Shown in pieces: positions 1 to 5,858 of a stretch of 5,858 nt of DNA. The notes under the pieces were generated by a model. The model was given only the letters and a program-made list of their open reading frames with translations, was not told the origin of the DNA and made no database searches. The translations under genes and the position numbers were made by a program. The stretch's first letter is position 1. Each line of letters opens with the position of its first letter. Origin of the DNA: JAZLGI01 sp045616225 (GTDB lineage: Bacteria > Spirochaetota > Spirochaetia > Sphaerochaetales > Sphaerochaetaceae); NCBI GenBank assembly GCA_045616225.1, contig JAZLGI010000119.1, positions 1 through 5,858 of the forward strand, read 5' to 3'.

Positions 1-1073
1 GGTCTCCTTACTACAGGGATACAACTGCAATCCTTCACAGCAGTCCATTCAGAAGACTCAAACATAAAACACAGGTTTTTTATGCTCCAAGCAATGATCA
101 TATATGCACAAGAATGGAACATGTTCTTCATGTAGCATCCATTGCTACAGCAATTTGCAGAGCCATGCATTTAGATGATGAACTTGCATGGGCAATTGGA
201 ATAGGACATGACTTGGGACACACTCCATTTGGTCACAGCGGAGAAAAAATCTTAAGTGACATGATGGTAAAAAAAGGTCTTCCTCCATTTGAACATGAAA
301 TAAACAGTTTGAGAGTTGTAACCTTTCTTACTCCGTTAAACCTCACCTATGCAGTAAGAGACGGTATTGTGAGCCATTGCGGAGAACATTTTGTAAGAAC
401 TATTGAACCGGATTTTTCTGTCAAAGATTTTTCAAAAATAACAACCAGAAAAACACTTATGCCTTCTACCTATGAGGGGTGCATTGTAAGACTTTCAGAC
501 CAGATTGCATACCTTGGCAGAGACTTTGAAGATGCTTCTAGACTTGGAATCATAAATCCTGGCAGTCTTCCAAAGATATGTACAAAAGTTCTTGGTGCAA
601 CCAATGGAGAAATCATAAATACCCTTGTAGAAGACATTATTTCAACAGCAGAAAAAGAAGGTGTCGTAGGTTTTTCTGAAAAGACTTTTGAAGCTATTGA
701 AATAATGAAAGATTTTAATTATTGCAACATCTACAAAAGCCCTATGCTTTCTGGATATATGAACTATTTTTCAAGGCTCATAAATCTTATCTATGACTAT
801 CTAAGCAATTTGTTTGAAAAAAACGGTTTTGACAGCAGACCATACATAGAAGAAGGAAATATGTTAAGTGCAGGCTTCTATAATTATATAACCGAAAAAA
901 AACAAGCATATCTTGACCATGATGGAAATTACGACAGAATTGTATTTGACTATCTTGCAGGAATGAGTGACAACTTCTGTATAGACTGCGGTAATGAGAT
1001 ACTAAAACCGGAACATCTTAACCAGTCAATAGAAAGGTCTCTTACCGGCAAATGGTTTGATGTAAAGAGGTAA
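1..1073 (+). CDS. dgt: dGTPase-like deoxynucleoside triphosphate triphosphohydrolase (HD superfamily), 5'-truncated
   Basis: The reading frame is open from base 3 and ends at TAA 1071-1073; its true start lies before the window. The ATG at 114 is internal, because the 37 codons before it already encode family sequence (ILHSSPFRRLKHKTQVF, then ICTR). Numbering visible residues from base 3, the HD metal ligands are seen as H40 in TRMEH, H69-D70 in GHDLGHTPFGHSGE, and the distal Asp D166 in RLSDQIAYLGRD. FEHEINSLR matches the family's FEHN.QSLR segment. The family hydrolyses dNTPs, classically dGTP, to the deoxynucleoside and tripolyphosphate in the cytoplasm; many bacterial members of this shorter type act on several dNTPs. 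The visible 356 residues fit a protein missing only a short N-terminus. It is the first visible gene of a tight run leading into aroK and aroC. Family assignment is secure; the exact substrate is not. Confidence 0.93.
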   Translation, partial: SPYYRDTTAILHSSPFRRLKHKTQVFYAPSNDHICTRMEHVLHVASIATAICRAMHLDDELAWAIGIGHDLGHTPFGHSGEKILSDMMVKKGLPPFEHEINSLRVVTFLTPLNLTYAVRDGIVSHCGEHFVRTIEPDFSVKDFSKITTRKTLMPSTYEGCIVRLSDQIAYLGRDFEDASRLGIINPGSLPKICTKVLGATNGEIINTLVEDIISTAEKEGVVGFSEKTFEAIEIMKDFNYCNIYKSPMLSGYMNYFSRLINLIYDYLSNLFEKNGFDSRPYIEEGNMLSAGFYNYITEKKQAYLDHDGNYDRIVFDYLAGMSDNFCIDCGNEILKPEHLNQSIERSLTGKWFDVKR

Positions 1074-1076
1074 AAG

Positions 1077-1439
1077 ATGGAGTATTTGTTTCCTATAATT
1101 TCTGTTTCCTGTGCTTTTATTGCAACTCTTCTTTGTATCATTTTTATTTTTTCAAAGCGTTTCTTTCTTTGGATTTGTCCACTTCTTCTATGCCTTGTCG
1201 TAATGGCTTCAGATGTTTTGTTTCTGCACAGTCTGGCAAATTCTGTTCTTGTATCTGTTAAAGCAACAATTCTTGACTATATCACCTTCTTGTCTTTAAC
1301 AATATCTGTTCTGCTCCTTTTTACCGTTGTGGTTTTGAGAGTTTGCGCATTACCGGATGAAACACAGAAAAGAAAAGACAGAAGATCCAAATCAGAAGCA
1401 AAATATGTTTCCATTGGATCTACAAAGAGGAAGGCATGA
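1077..1439 (+). CDS. Small three-helix membrane protein of unknown function
   Basis: This 120-residue protein is not one I recognise. Three hydrophobic segments are visible, roughly residues 4-25, 29-50 and 65-88. They are followed by a strongly basic, Lys/Arg-rich tail (KRKDRRSK, ending STKRKA). The Lys-Arg pair at 27-28 and the basic tail both predict a cytoplasmic side, giving an N-out, C-in topology under the positive-inside rule. There is no catalytic motif, no cleavable signal peptide and no lipobox. The start is supported by an AAAGAGG Shine-Dalgarno at 1064-1070, 6 nt from the ATG and inside the end of the dGTPase gene. The stop TGA overlaps the aroK start as ATGA. These junctions argue that it is a real gene made from the same transcript. 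A role in the shikimate pathway is not implied by position alone. Confidence 0.8.
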   Translation: MEYLFPIISVSCAFIATLLCIIFIFSKRFFLWICPLLLCLVVMASDVLFLHSLANSVLVSVKATILDYITFLSLTISVLLLFTVVVLRVCALPDETQKRKDRRSKSEAKYVSIGSTKRKA

Positions 1440-1948
1440 TACTATATCTTTGCGGTCAAAAAAGTTGTGGCAAATCCCATTTCGGAAGGCTTGTCTCTGA
1501 AAAACTGTCCATCCCATGGTATGATTTGGATTCTCTTGTTATTAAATTGAATCCAAACTATTCAAGTTGCAGAGAACTGTTTAAAGCTAAAGGAGAAGCA
1601 TATTTCAGACATCAGGAAATGCTGGCACTTGAACATTTTCTCACAAATAATCAGGACTCTGACTGTGTAGTATCCCTTGGAGGCGGTTCTTTTGAAGCAC
1701 CGGGACTTGCCCAACTTGCAAATTCTACAGGAATTACTGTCTATATGAAGGAAGACAAGGAAATTCTGTTTAAAAGAATTATGGAAAACGGTGCTCCCCC
1801 TTACATGGAACAAGACCCAAAATCACAGTTTGAAGGAGTTTATGAAAGGCGTCATGCAGCCTATTCTTCTTTATGCAAACTTGTGATAGATTTGGACTCA
1901 TCAACGGAGCAAATATGTCAGATACTTTTGGAACAGTTCTCAAAATAA
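1436..1948 (+). CDS. aroK: Shikimate kinase
   Basis: This cytoplasmic P-loop kinase transfers phosphate from ATP to the 3-hydroxyl of shikimate, the fifth step to chorismate. At 170 residues it has the usual family length. Visible motifs are Walker A GQKSCGKS (7-14), the shikimate/Mg-binding YDLDS with D30 and D32, R58 in EAYFRHQE, the SLGGGS loop (80-85, Gly triad 82-84), and the late Arg in ERRHAAY (R139). The lid usually carries an Arg in an RPLL-type motif. Here it reads NGAPPYM (118-124), with Ala where that Arg is expected; a related lid lacking this Arg occurs in some family branches, so activity is still likely. The start ATG at 1436 overlaps the upstream stop by 4 nt and has GAGG at 1427-1430 as ribosome-binding site. 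The 3' end overlaps aroC by 34 nt, which suggests coupled translation of consecutive pathway enzymes. Confidence 0.92.
   Translation: MILYLCGQKSCGKSHFGRLVSEKLSIPWYDLDSLVIKLNPNYSSCRELFKAKGEAYFRHQEMLALEHFLTNNQDSDCVVSLGGGSFEAPGLAQLANSTGITVYMKEDKEILFKRIMENGAPPYMEQDPKSQFEGVYERRHAAYSSLCKLVIDLDSSTEQICQILLEQFSK
1906..1909 (+). promoter_or_regulatory. Ribosome-binding site deciding the aroC start
   Basis: GGAG lies 5 nt before the ATG at 1915, inside the aroK coding sequence. An earlier in-frame ATG at 1873 would add 14 residues (MQTCDRFGLINGAN) that are simply aroK sequence read in another frame and do not belong to the family. Chorismate synthases begin close to the (G)x(V/L)xxxTTFGESH motif, which matches the start at 1915. 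Confidence 0.75.
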
Positions 1949-2820
1949 CAACTTTTGGAGAATCTCACTCACCTTTGATGGGAGTGGTTCTCACAGGTCT
2001 TGAAAGCGGCTTTACAGTCTCAGAAGAAAAGATAAAAGAAGAACTTAAAAAAAGAAGACCGGGTTCATTTGGAACAACTGCAAGAGTAGAGTCTGACAGC
2101 TTTGAAATTGTCAGCGGTTTATTTGAAGGAAAGACAACCGGAGCTCCTCTTACCATCTTAATTCATAACTCAAATTACAACAGCAGTGATTATAAAAGTC
2201 TTAAAGAAGTATACAGACCAGGTCACGCAGACGAAACATGGCAGGCAAGGTTCTCTGTAAGAGATTATCGTGGTGGCGGAAGAGCTTCCGGTAGAGAAAC
2301 TGTTTGCAGGGTTGCGGCAGGAGCCATAGCAAAACAAATTCTTGAAACAAAAGGAATTACCATTTCTTCTCATATAGAAAGCATACATGGTAAAACTAAT
2401 AATTGGGAAGAAGAAATAGAAAAGGCTGTTATGGCAAATGACAGTGTGGGCGGTATTGTTTCCTGCACAGTAAAAGGAATAGAAAAAGGCATAGGAGAAC
2501 CTGTATTTGATAAATTAGATGCAGTTATTTCCCATGCAGTCATGAGTATAGGCGCTGTAAAAGGTATTGCGTTTGGCAGTGGTTTTGATTGTGCAAATCT
2601 TTACGGAAGTGAAAACAATAAAGCCTGTCATGCAGGTGGAATTCTTGGTGGAATATCTGACGGAAACGACATTGTTTTTAATGTTGCTGTAAAACCTACT
2701 CCTTCAATTGGACTTGGAAACAGACATGATGCCTGCATTGCCTTGAGAATAGGAAGTGTAATAGAAGCTATGACAGCTTTAGTTGTACTTGATCAGTACT
2801 ATCTTAGAAGGGCTCACTGA
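1915..2820 (+). CDS. aroC: Chorismate synthase, compact form
   Basis: This enzyme eliminates phosphate from 5-enolpyruvylshikimate-3-phosphate to give chorismate, the last step of the common aromatic pathway; it needs reduced FMN and is a cytoplasmic tetramer in studied members. Signature motifs are TTFGESH with H18, KKRRPG (45-50), YRPGHAD with H104, RDYRGGGRASGRET (116-129), NKACHAGGILGGISDG (235-250), KPTPSI (260-265) and NRHDAC with D272. Both catalytic His residues and the late Asp are present. With the start at 1915 the protein has 301 residues, against about 350-390 for typical members. The missing length comes from two loops: the region between residues 150 and 178, and the stretch between KPTPSI and RHD, which is only four residues (GLGN). 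The frame is intact, so this looks like a naturally shortened variant. The gene is coupled to aroK and its stop overlaps the convergent ABC-F gene by 7 nt. Confidence 0.93.
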   Translation: MSDTFGTVLKITTFGESHSPLMGVVLTGLESGFTVSEEKIKEELKKRRPGSFGTTARVESDSFEIVSGLFEGKTTGAPLTILIHNSNYNSSDYKSLKEVYRPGHADETWQARFSVRDYRGGGRASGRETVCRVAAGAIAKQILETKGITISSHIESIHGKTNNWEEEIEKAVMANDSVGGIVSCTVKGIEKGIGEPVFDKLDAVISHAVMSIGAVKGIAFGSGFDCANLYGSENNKACHAGGILGGISDGNDIVFNVAVKPTPSIGLGNRHDACIALRIGSVIEAMTALVVLDQYYLRRAH

Positions 2821-4721
2821 TTTAGTTCTTCACTCTTTAAAAGCCACTCTTCCTCAGCCTGATTTTTCTTGTTTTCAAATAGCTCAAGCTCTTCTGCAAG
2901 TTTTCTGATTTTTTCCGGATTTGAATAATTTTCAGTAAGATTCATTAGAGCTTTTGTCTCAGAGATTTTCATTTCATAATCTTCTATCTTTTCAAAAAGT
3001 GCATCTACTTCTCTCTGTAACTTTTGTCTCTGATTTCTTTTCCTGTTTGCTTCTTGTCTGTCTTCCTTTGAAGTTACAGAAATCTCCCTTGAATCTGTAG
3101 TTTTCTTGTTTTCTGTTGCTAATTCAAGTCTTGTTGCAAGCTTCCATTCAAAGTAATCATAGTCTCCATTGAAAAGCTCAGGGGAATCTTCTGAAAGGTA
3201 CAAAATACTGTCTGCAAGTGCCTTAATGAAATAAGCATCATGACTGACAAAAACAATTGTTCCTGAATATGATTGAAGTGCTTTTAGAAGCATGTCTTTT
3301 GAATTTATGTCCAAGTGGTTGGTAGGCTCGTCTAGAATTAGAAGATTTGCAGGAACCAACAAAATCTTCAAAAGTGCAAGTCTGCTTCTTTCTCCACCTG
3401 AAAGAACACTTACTTTTTTGTAAATATCATCCCCTGAAAACAAGAAAGAACCAAGAGCATTTCTCATTTGCCCTTCACTTCCGTACGGAAGCACTTCTTC
3501 AAGAACCGTGTTGTTCATATTCAGGGAATCTGCAGTATCCTGAGCATAATAACCAACAGAAACACCGTTTCCAAGCCTGACGACACCTTGGTAAGAAGAA
3601 TCTGCCTGGGCAATTATTCTCAAAAGTGTTGACTTTCCTATTCCGTTATGACCGGTTACGGCAAGTCTCTGACCTTTTGAAATGGTTTGGGTCCAACTGT
3701 CAAATACAACTTGTTGTCCATAGGCTTTGTGAAGGTTTTCAATTATAACAACGTCGTTTGGACTATGAGGTGGAACAGGAAATGTGAAATTAAGCATTTT
3801 AAGATGGCTAGGAACAATTACCGGTTCTATTTTCTCAAGAGCCTTAACTCTACTCTGTACCTGTTTTGCCTTTGTAGCCTTATACCGGAATCTTTCTATA
3901 AATTCTTCTGTTTTTGCAATTTCTTCCTGTTGCTTTTGATAGGCATTCTCCAACTGTTGAATTTCCAAACGTCTTTGATTTTCATAGAAAGTATAGTTTC
4001 CGCTGTAACGTGTTAGTTTTGAATTAAAAAGTTCATAAACTTCATTCACAACATCATCTAAAAAGCCTTTATCATGACAGACTATCATGAGAGAGCCTTT
4101 AAATGTTTTAAGGAAGTCTTTCAAATACATCCTTGCTTCTATATCAAGATAGTTGGTAGGCTCGTCCAACATCATGAGGTCCGGATTTCCCGCAAGCACT
4201 TTTGCAAGTGCAATTCTCATCTGATAACCACCGGAAAACTCGCTGCAAAGCCTGTTTAAGTCACTTTCTTTAAATCCCAAACCTTTGGCAATGGAATATA
4301 TTATTGCTTCCCTTCGGTAATAAGGACCTTCCAGTAAGCTTTCCTGCAATTCATTGAGTTCTGCAAGAAGATTTGAATCTGCATTTTTGTTTTCTGCAAG
4401 AAGTGTTTCTATCTCATGTTGTCTGTCCAGGTTTACTTTGAGATAATCAAAAGCCTTTTCTATTTCTTCGTAAACTGTTGAATCTTTAAAAACAATATCT
4501 GATTGCGGTAAATAGATAACCCTCATTCCCCGTGTTTTCGTAACTGTGCCGCTGTCACAATTCATAAGTGAGCAAACAACTTTAAGCAATGTGGACTTAC
4601 CTTCACCGTTTCCGCCTGCAAGAGCTGCTCTGGCATGTTCTCCCAATGTGAATGAGACGTTATTTAAGAGTGTTCTGTCTCCAAAAGACAATTCTATGTT
4701 CTGAGCCTGAAGAATTCCCAT
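2814..4721 (-). CDS. ABC-F family ATPase (ribosome-associated, YdiF/YheS/Uup-like)
   Basis: This 635-residue soluble protein has two ABC ATPase domains and no membrane segments, the ABC-F plan; such proteins bind the ribosomal E site and aid stalled translation or protect from antibiotics. Domain 1 has Walker A GGNGEGKST (36-44), signature SGGYQ (163-167), Walker B ending LDEPTN (185-190) and switch H216, in CHD rather than the common SHD. The interdomain linker (about 240-300) carries FIERFRYKATKAKQVQSR, the tRNA-facing helix of the YdiF/YheS type. Domain 2 has GHNGIGKST (357-365), LSGGE (440-444), LDEPTNHLD (463-471) and SHD (493-495). A charged, coiled-coil-like C-terminus fills about 535-633. 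Both ATP sites look intact. ATG 4719-4721 is the only reasonable start, since the upstream frame meets a stop with no other ATG; its Shine-Dalgarno is weak (GGA at 4725-4727). Length and linker fit a housekeeping member better than a drug-resistance one, but the subfamily is not certain. Confidence 0.93.
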   Translation of the reverse strand: MGILQAQNIELSFGDRTLLNNVSFTLGEHARAALAGGNGEGKSTLLKVVCSLMNCDSGTVTKTRGMRVIYLPQSDIVFKDSTVYEEIEKAFDYLKVNLDRQHEIETLLAENKNADSNLLAELNELQESLLEGPYYRREAIIYSIAKGLGFKESDLNRLCSEFSGGYQMRIALAKVLAGNPDLMMLDEPTNYLDIEARMYLKDFLKTFKGSLMIVCHDKGFLDDVVNEVYELFNSKLTRYSGNYTFYENQRRLEIQQLENAYQKQQEEIAKTEEFIERFRYKATKAKQVQSRVKALEKIEPVIVPSHLKMLNFTFPVPPHSPNDVVIIENLHKAYGQQVVFDSWTQTISKGQRLAVTGHNGIGKSTLLRIIAQADSSYQGVVRLGNGVSVGYYAQDTADSLNMNNTVLEEVLPYGSEGQMRNALGSFLFSGDDIYKKVSVLSGGERSRLALLKILLVPANLLILDEPTNHLDINSKDMLLKALQSYSGTIVFVSHDAYFIKALADSILYLSEDSPELFNGDYDYFEWKLATRLELATENKKTTDSREISVTSKEDRQEANRKRNQRQKLQREVDALFEKIEDYEMKISETKALMNLTENYSNPEKIRKLAEELELFENKKNQAEEEWLLKSEELNQ

Positions 4722-4753
4722 TTTTCCGCTGCCGATAATCTTGTTGACCGTAA

Positions 4754-4782
4754 TTGAAAAGGTCTTGTTATTAGGCTAAAAT
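4754..4782 (+). promoter_or_regulatory. Predicted sigma70-type promoter for aroD-aroE
   Basis: A -35 box TTGAAA (4754-4759) and a -10 box TAAAAT (4777-4782) are separated by exactly 17 nt; each differs from consensus at one position. The predicted start of transcription is near 4789-4790, giving a leader of about 32 nt that contains the ribosome-binding site. The leader begins with nine A residues (4790-4798). A TTGACC at 4744-4749 has no partner at good spacing. No operator or attenuator is evident in the leader. Confidence 0.6.
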
Positions 4783-4802
4783 CTAACAGAAAAAAAAACA
4801 TT

Positions 4803-4815
4803 AAGGAAGTGGGGG
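4803..4815 (+). promoter_or_regulatory. Purine-rich ribosome-binding region of aroD-aroE
   Basis: AAGGAAGTGGGGG ends 6 nt before the ATG at 4822. The AAGGA part is 14 nt from the ATG, a long spacing, while the run of five G is at ordinary distance but a poor anti-SD match. The exact pairing is therefore unclear, although the start itself is well supported by protein similarity. Confidence 0.5.
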
Positions 4816-4821
4816 TATTAA

Positions 4822-5858
4822 ATGCTTTGTCTTACACTCATAGGAAAGACAATTGAAGAAGATATTGAAATGCTTTGGCGAAACAGGCAGTACATAGATC
4901 TTGCAGAACTTAGAATAGATTTTCTTGATCTTTCAGATTCTTCAGTAATTCAAAAGGCAACCCAATTTCCTTCTTTGGTAGACCTTCCCGTTATCCTTAC
5001 CTGCAGAAGGGTATGTGACGGCGGAAATTTTGAAGGTTCTGACAGAAAGAAAATTTCCCTTATGAGAAAAATCATAGAAGGTAGTTTTTCCTTCATTGAC
5101 ATAGAAAACGATATATCAAAACCGGAATTTGAAGCATATATCCGCTCAAGGGGAATAAGGATTATCAAGTCCATACATGATACTAAGGGAATTCCTGAGA
5201 ATCTTTATTCCGCAATGACAAAAATCAGTGAAAAAGGCGATATTCCAAAAGTTGCCGTTATGCCAAACAGCATTCAGAATATCCTCAACATGTTTAAAAT
5301 AGAGGCAGAACTTACTTCTGTTAAAGAAAAAATCATTGTAGGAATGGGTGACTATGGCACATGTACAAGAATTCTTTACAAGCGTCTTGGATCCATGCTT
5401 ACTTTCTGTTGTGAAAAACCAATTAACGGAATGATTTCCCCTGTAGAAATGAAAGAGCTTTACCATGCAGACAGAGTAAATGCCCAAACAAGAATTTATG
5501 GAGTTATAGGTTCCCCTATTGGACATACGGTAAGTCCAAACATTCATAACACAGGTTTCCACGGTATTAGATTTAATGCCATTTATGTTCCGTTCCTTGT
5601 AGACAATGTCCGTGAATTCTTTAAACTTGCAGAGCTTCTGAAAATAAACGGTTTTTCAATCACTATCCCTCATAAGCAGGCTGTCATTCCTTTCCTGGGA
5701 AAAACTACAAGAGAAGTAAGAGAAGTTGGTTGGACAAATAATGAACTTCAGGCATATACAGATTCAGAACAAAACGCATTTGTAAAAAATGGTGCATTGT
5801 ACCTTAAAGCAGTTGAAACTGAAACTGATGGCAAGAAATCATACACTTCTGGAAAAGT
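4822..5858 (+). CDS. aroDE: Bifunctional 3-dehydroquinate dehydratase / shikimate dehydrogenase, 3'-incomplete and chimeric after about 5730
   Basis: An N-terminal type I dehydroquinase (about 1-200) is fused to the start of a shikimate dehydrogenase (about 222-303). Together they would carry 3-dehydroquinate to shikimate. AroD residues seen are the ELRID pair E29/R31, CRR (61-63), the catalytic His in KSIHD (H119), the Schiff-base Lys in PKVAVMP (K143) and the substrate Arg in GTCTR (R183). The late lid Gln (PGQ in many members) reads NGM (202-204). AroE residues are GSPIGHTVSPNIHN (230-243), where Thr replaces the first of the two substrate Ser, and catalytic K285 in TIPHK. G303 falls exactly 18 residues after that Lys, where G-A-V-N-T should begin. 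From W304 on the sequence is instead GH16-like, so the NTDG catalytic Asp and the NADP Rossmann part are absent. The frame is open to the window end. Fusions of aroD and aroE are known in plants, chlamydiae and some other bacteria. Confidence 0.88.
   Translation, partial: MLCLTLIGKTIEEDIEMLWRNRQYIDLAELRIDFLDLSDSSVIQKATQFPSLVDLPVILTCRRVCDGGNFEGSDRKKISLMRKIIEGSFSFIDIENDISKPEFEAYIRSRGIRIIKSIHDTKGIPENLYSAMTKISEKGDIPKVAVMPNSIQNILNMFKIEAELTSVKEKIIVGMGDYGTCTRILYKRLGSMLTFCCEKPINGMISPVEMKELYHADRVNAQTRIYGVIGSPIGHTVSPNIHNTGFHGIRFNAIYVPFLVDNVREFFKLAELLKINGFSITIPHKQAVIPFLGKTTREVREVGWTNNELQAYTDSEQNAFVKNGALYLKAVETETDGKKSYTSGK
5731..5858 (+). other. In-frame fragment of a GH16 beta-glucanase/laminarinase domain
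   Basis: The 42 codons after G303 of the aroDE frame read WTNNELQAYT, then NAFVKNGALYLKA, then KSYTSGK. This is the pattern of an early-middle GH16 catalytic domain (typically GW.NNELQ.YT, N..V.DG.L.I.A, YTS.R/K), the part that precedes the ExDxxE active site. GH16 enzymes cut beta-1,3 or mixed-linkage glucans and are usually secreted. Here both the N-terminal strands of the GH16 fold and the catalytic motif are missing within the window. The assignment rests on motif recognition by eye, without a search. Confidence 0.78.

Noticed and set aside
114..1073. ATG at 114 as the true start of the dGTPase-like gene
   Set aside because: The same frame is open back to the window edge, and its 37 upstream codons contain conserved family sequence (FRRLKHKTQVF).
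1873..1914. Upstream ATG at 1873 as the aroC start
   Set aside because: The extra residues do not resemble chorismate synthase; the ATG at 1915 has a good ribosome-binding site and sits at the conserved N-terminus.
2821..2870. Terminator hairpin near the aroC/ABC-F junction (CTTTAAAAG)
   Set aside because: It is a short AT-only imperfect palindrome without a GC stem or U-tract.
3347..4259. Plus-strand open frames within the ABC-F gene
   Set aside because: The minus strand encodes an intact ABC-F protein across the whole span; these frames have composition typical of antisense reads.
4760..4790. Partial inverted repeat (TTAG ... CTAA) over the aroDE -10 region as an operator
   Set aside because: The arms are only about 4 nt clean in AT-rich DNA, which is expected by chance.
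4722..4800. Promoter for the ABC-F gene on the minus strand
   Set aside because: TAATAA and GATTAT are possible -10 boxes, but neither has a recognisable -35 at suitable spacing, so no site could be supported.
5146..5562. Minus-strand open frame of 138 codons, and a smaller one at 4950-5174
   Set aside because: They lie antisense to the clearly coding aroDE gene, look like no known protein and have no start signals; they are shadows.

Overview
The window is AT-rich, gene-dense bacterial DNA with short or overlapping gene junctions. It carries a mostly chromosomal housekeeping segment centred on the shikimate (chorismate) pathway. Gene content and a bifunctional aroD-aroE gene would fit an anaerobic host-associated bacterium. 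A Treponema-like spirochaete is my best guess from the style of the proteins, but this is a low-confidence inference without a database search. The window opens and closes inside genes, so it may be a whole short contig.

Layout. On the + strand, a 5'-truncated dGTPase-like HD phosphohydrolase (1-1073) is followed 3 nt later by a small three-helix membrane protein of unknown function (1077-1439). Its stop overlaps the start of shikimate kinase aroK (1436-1948) in an ATGA. aroK in turn overlaps chorismate synthase aroC (1915-2820) by 34 nt. These four genes look like one co-transcribed, translationally coupled unit. On the - strand, an ABC-F ATPase (2814-4721) converges on aroC with a 7-nt overlap of the coding ends. 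A 100-nt divergent spacer (4722-4821) holds a good sigma70-type promoter (TTGAAA, 17 nt, TAAAAT) for a second aro gene, the aroD-aroE fusion that starts at 4822.

The pathway genes work together as follows. The AroD half dehydrates 3-dehydroquinate to 3-dehydroshikimate and the AroE half would reduce that to shikimate. AroK phosphorylates shikimate, and AroC converts EPSP to chorismate; aroA (EPSP synthase) is not in the window. The dGTPase-like enzyme (dNTP pool) and the ABC-F factor (ribosome) are functionally unrelated neighbours.

The most striking thing is at the right edge. The AroE domain is normal up to the Gly that should begin its conserved G-A-V-N-T motif, near 5730. From 5731 to the end the same open frame instead reads as the inside of a glycoside hydrolase family 16 (beta-glucanase/laminarinase) domain (WTNNELQAYT ... 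NGALYLKA ... YTSGK). Both domains are cut mid-fold, so this is most likely an assembly or amplification chimera, or less likely a real illegitimate recombination. The annotation of the last ~128 bases should not be trusted as aroE. I found no mobile element, CRISPR array, RNA gene or clearly new system.
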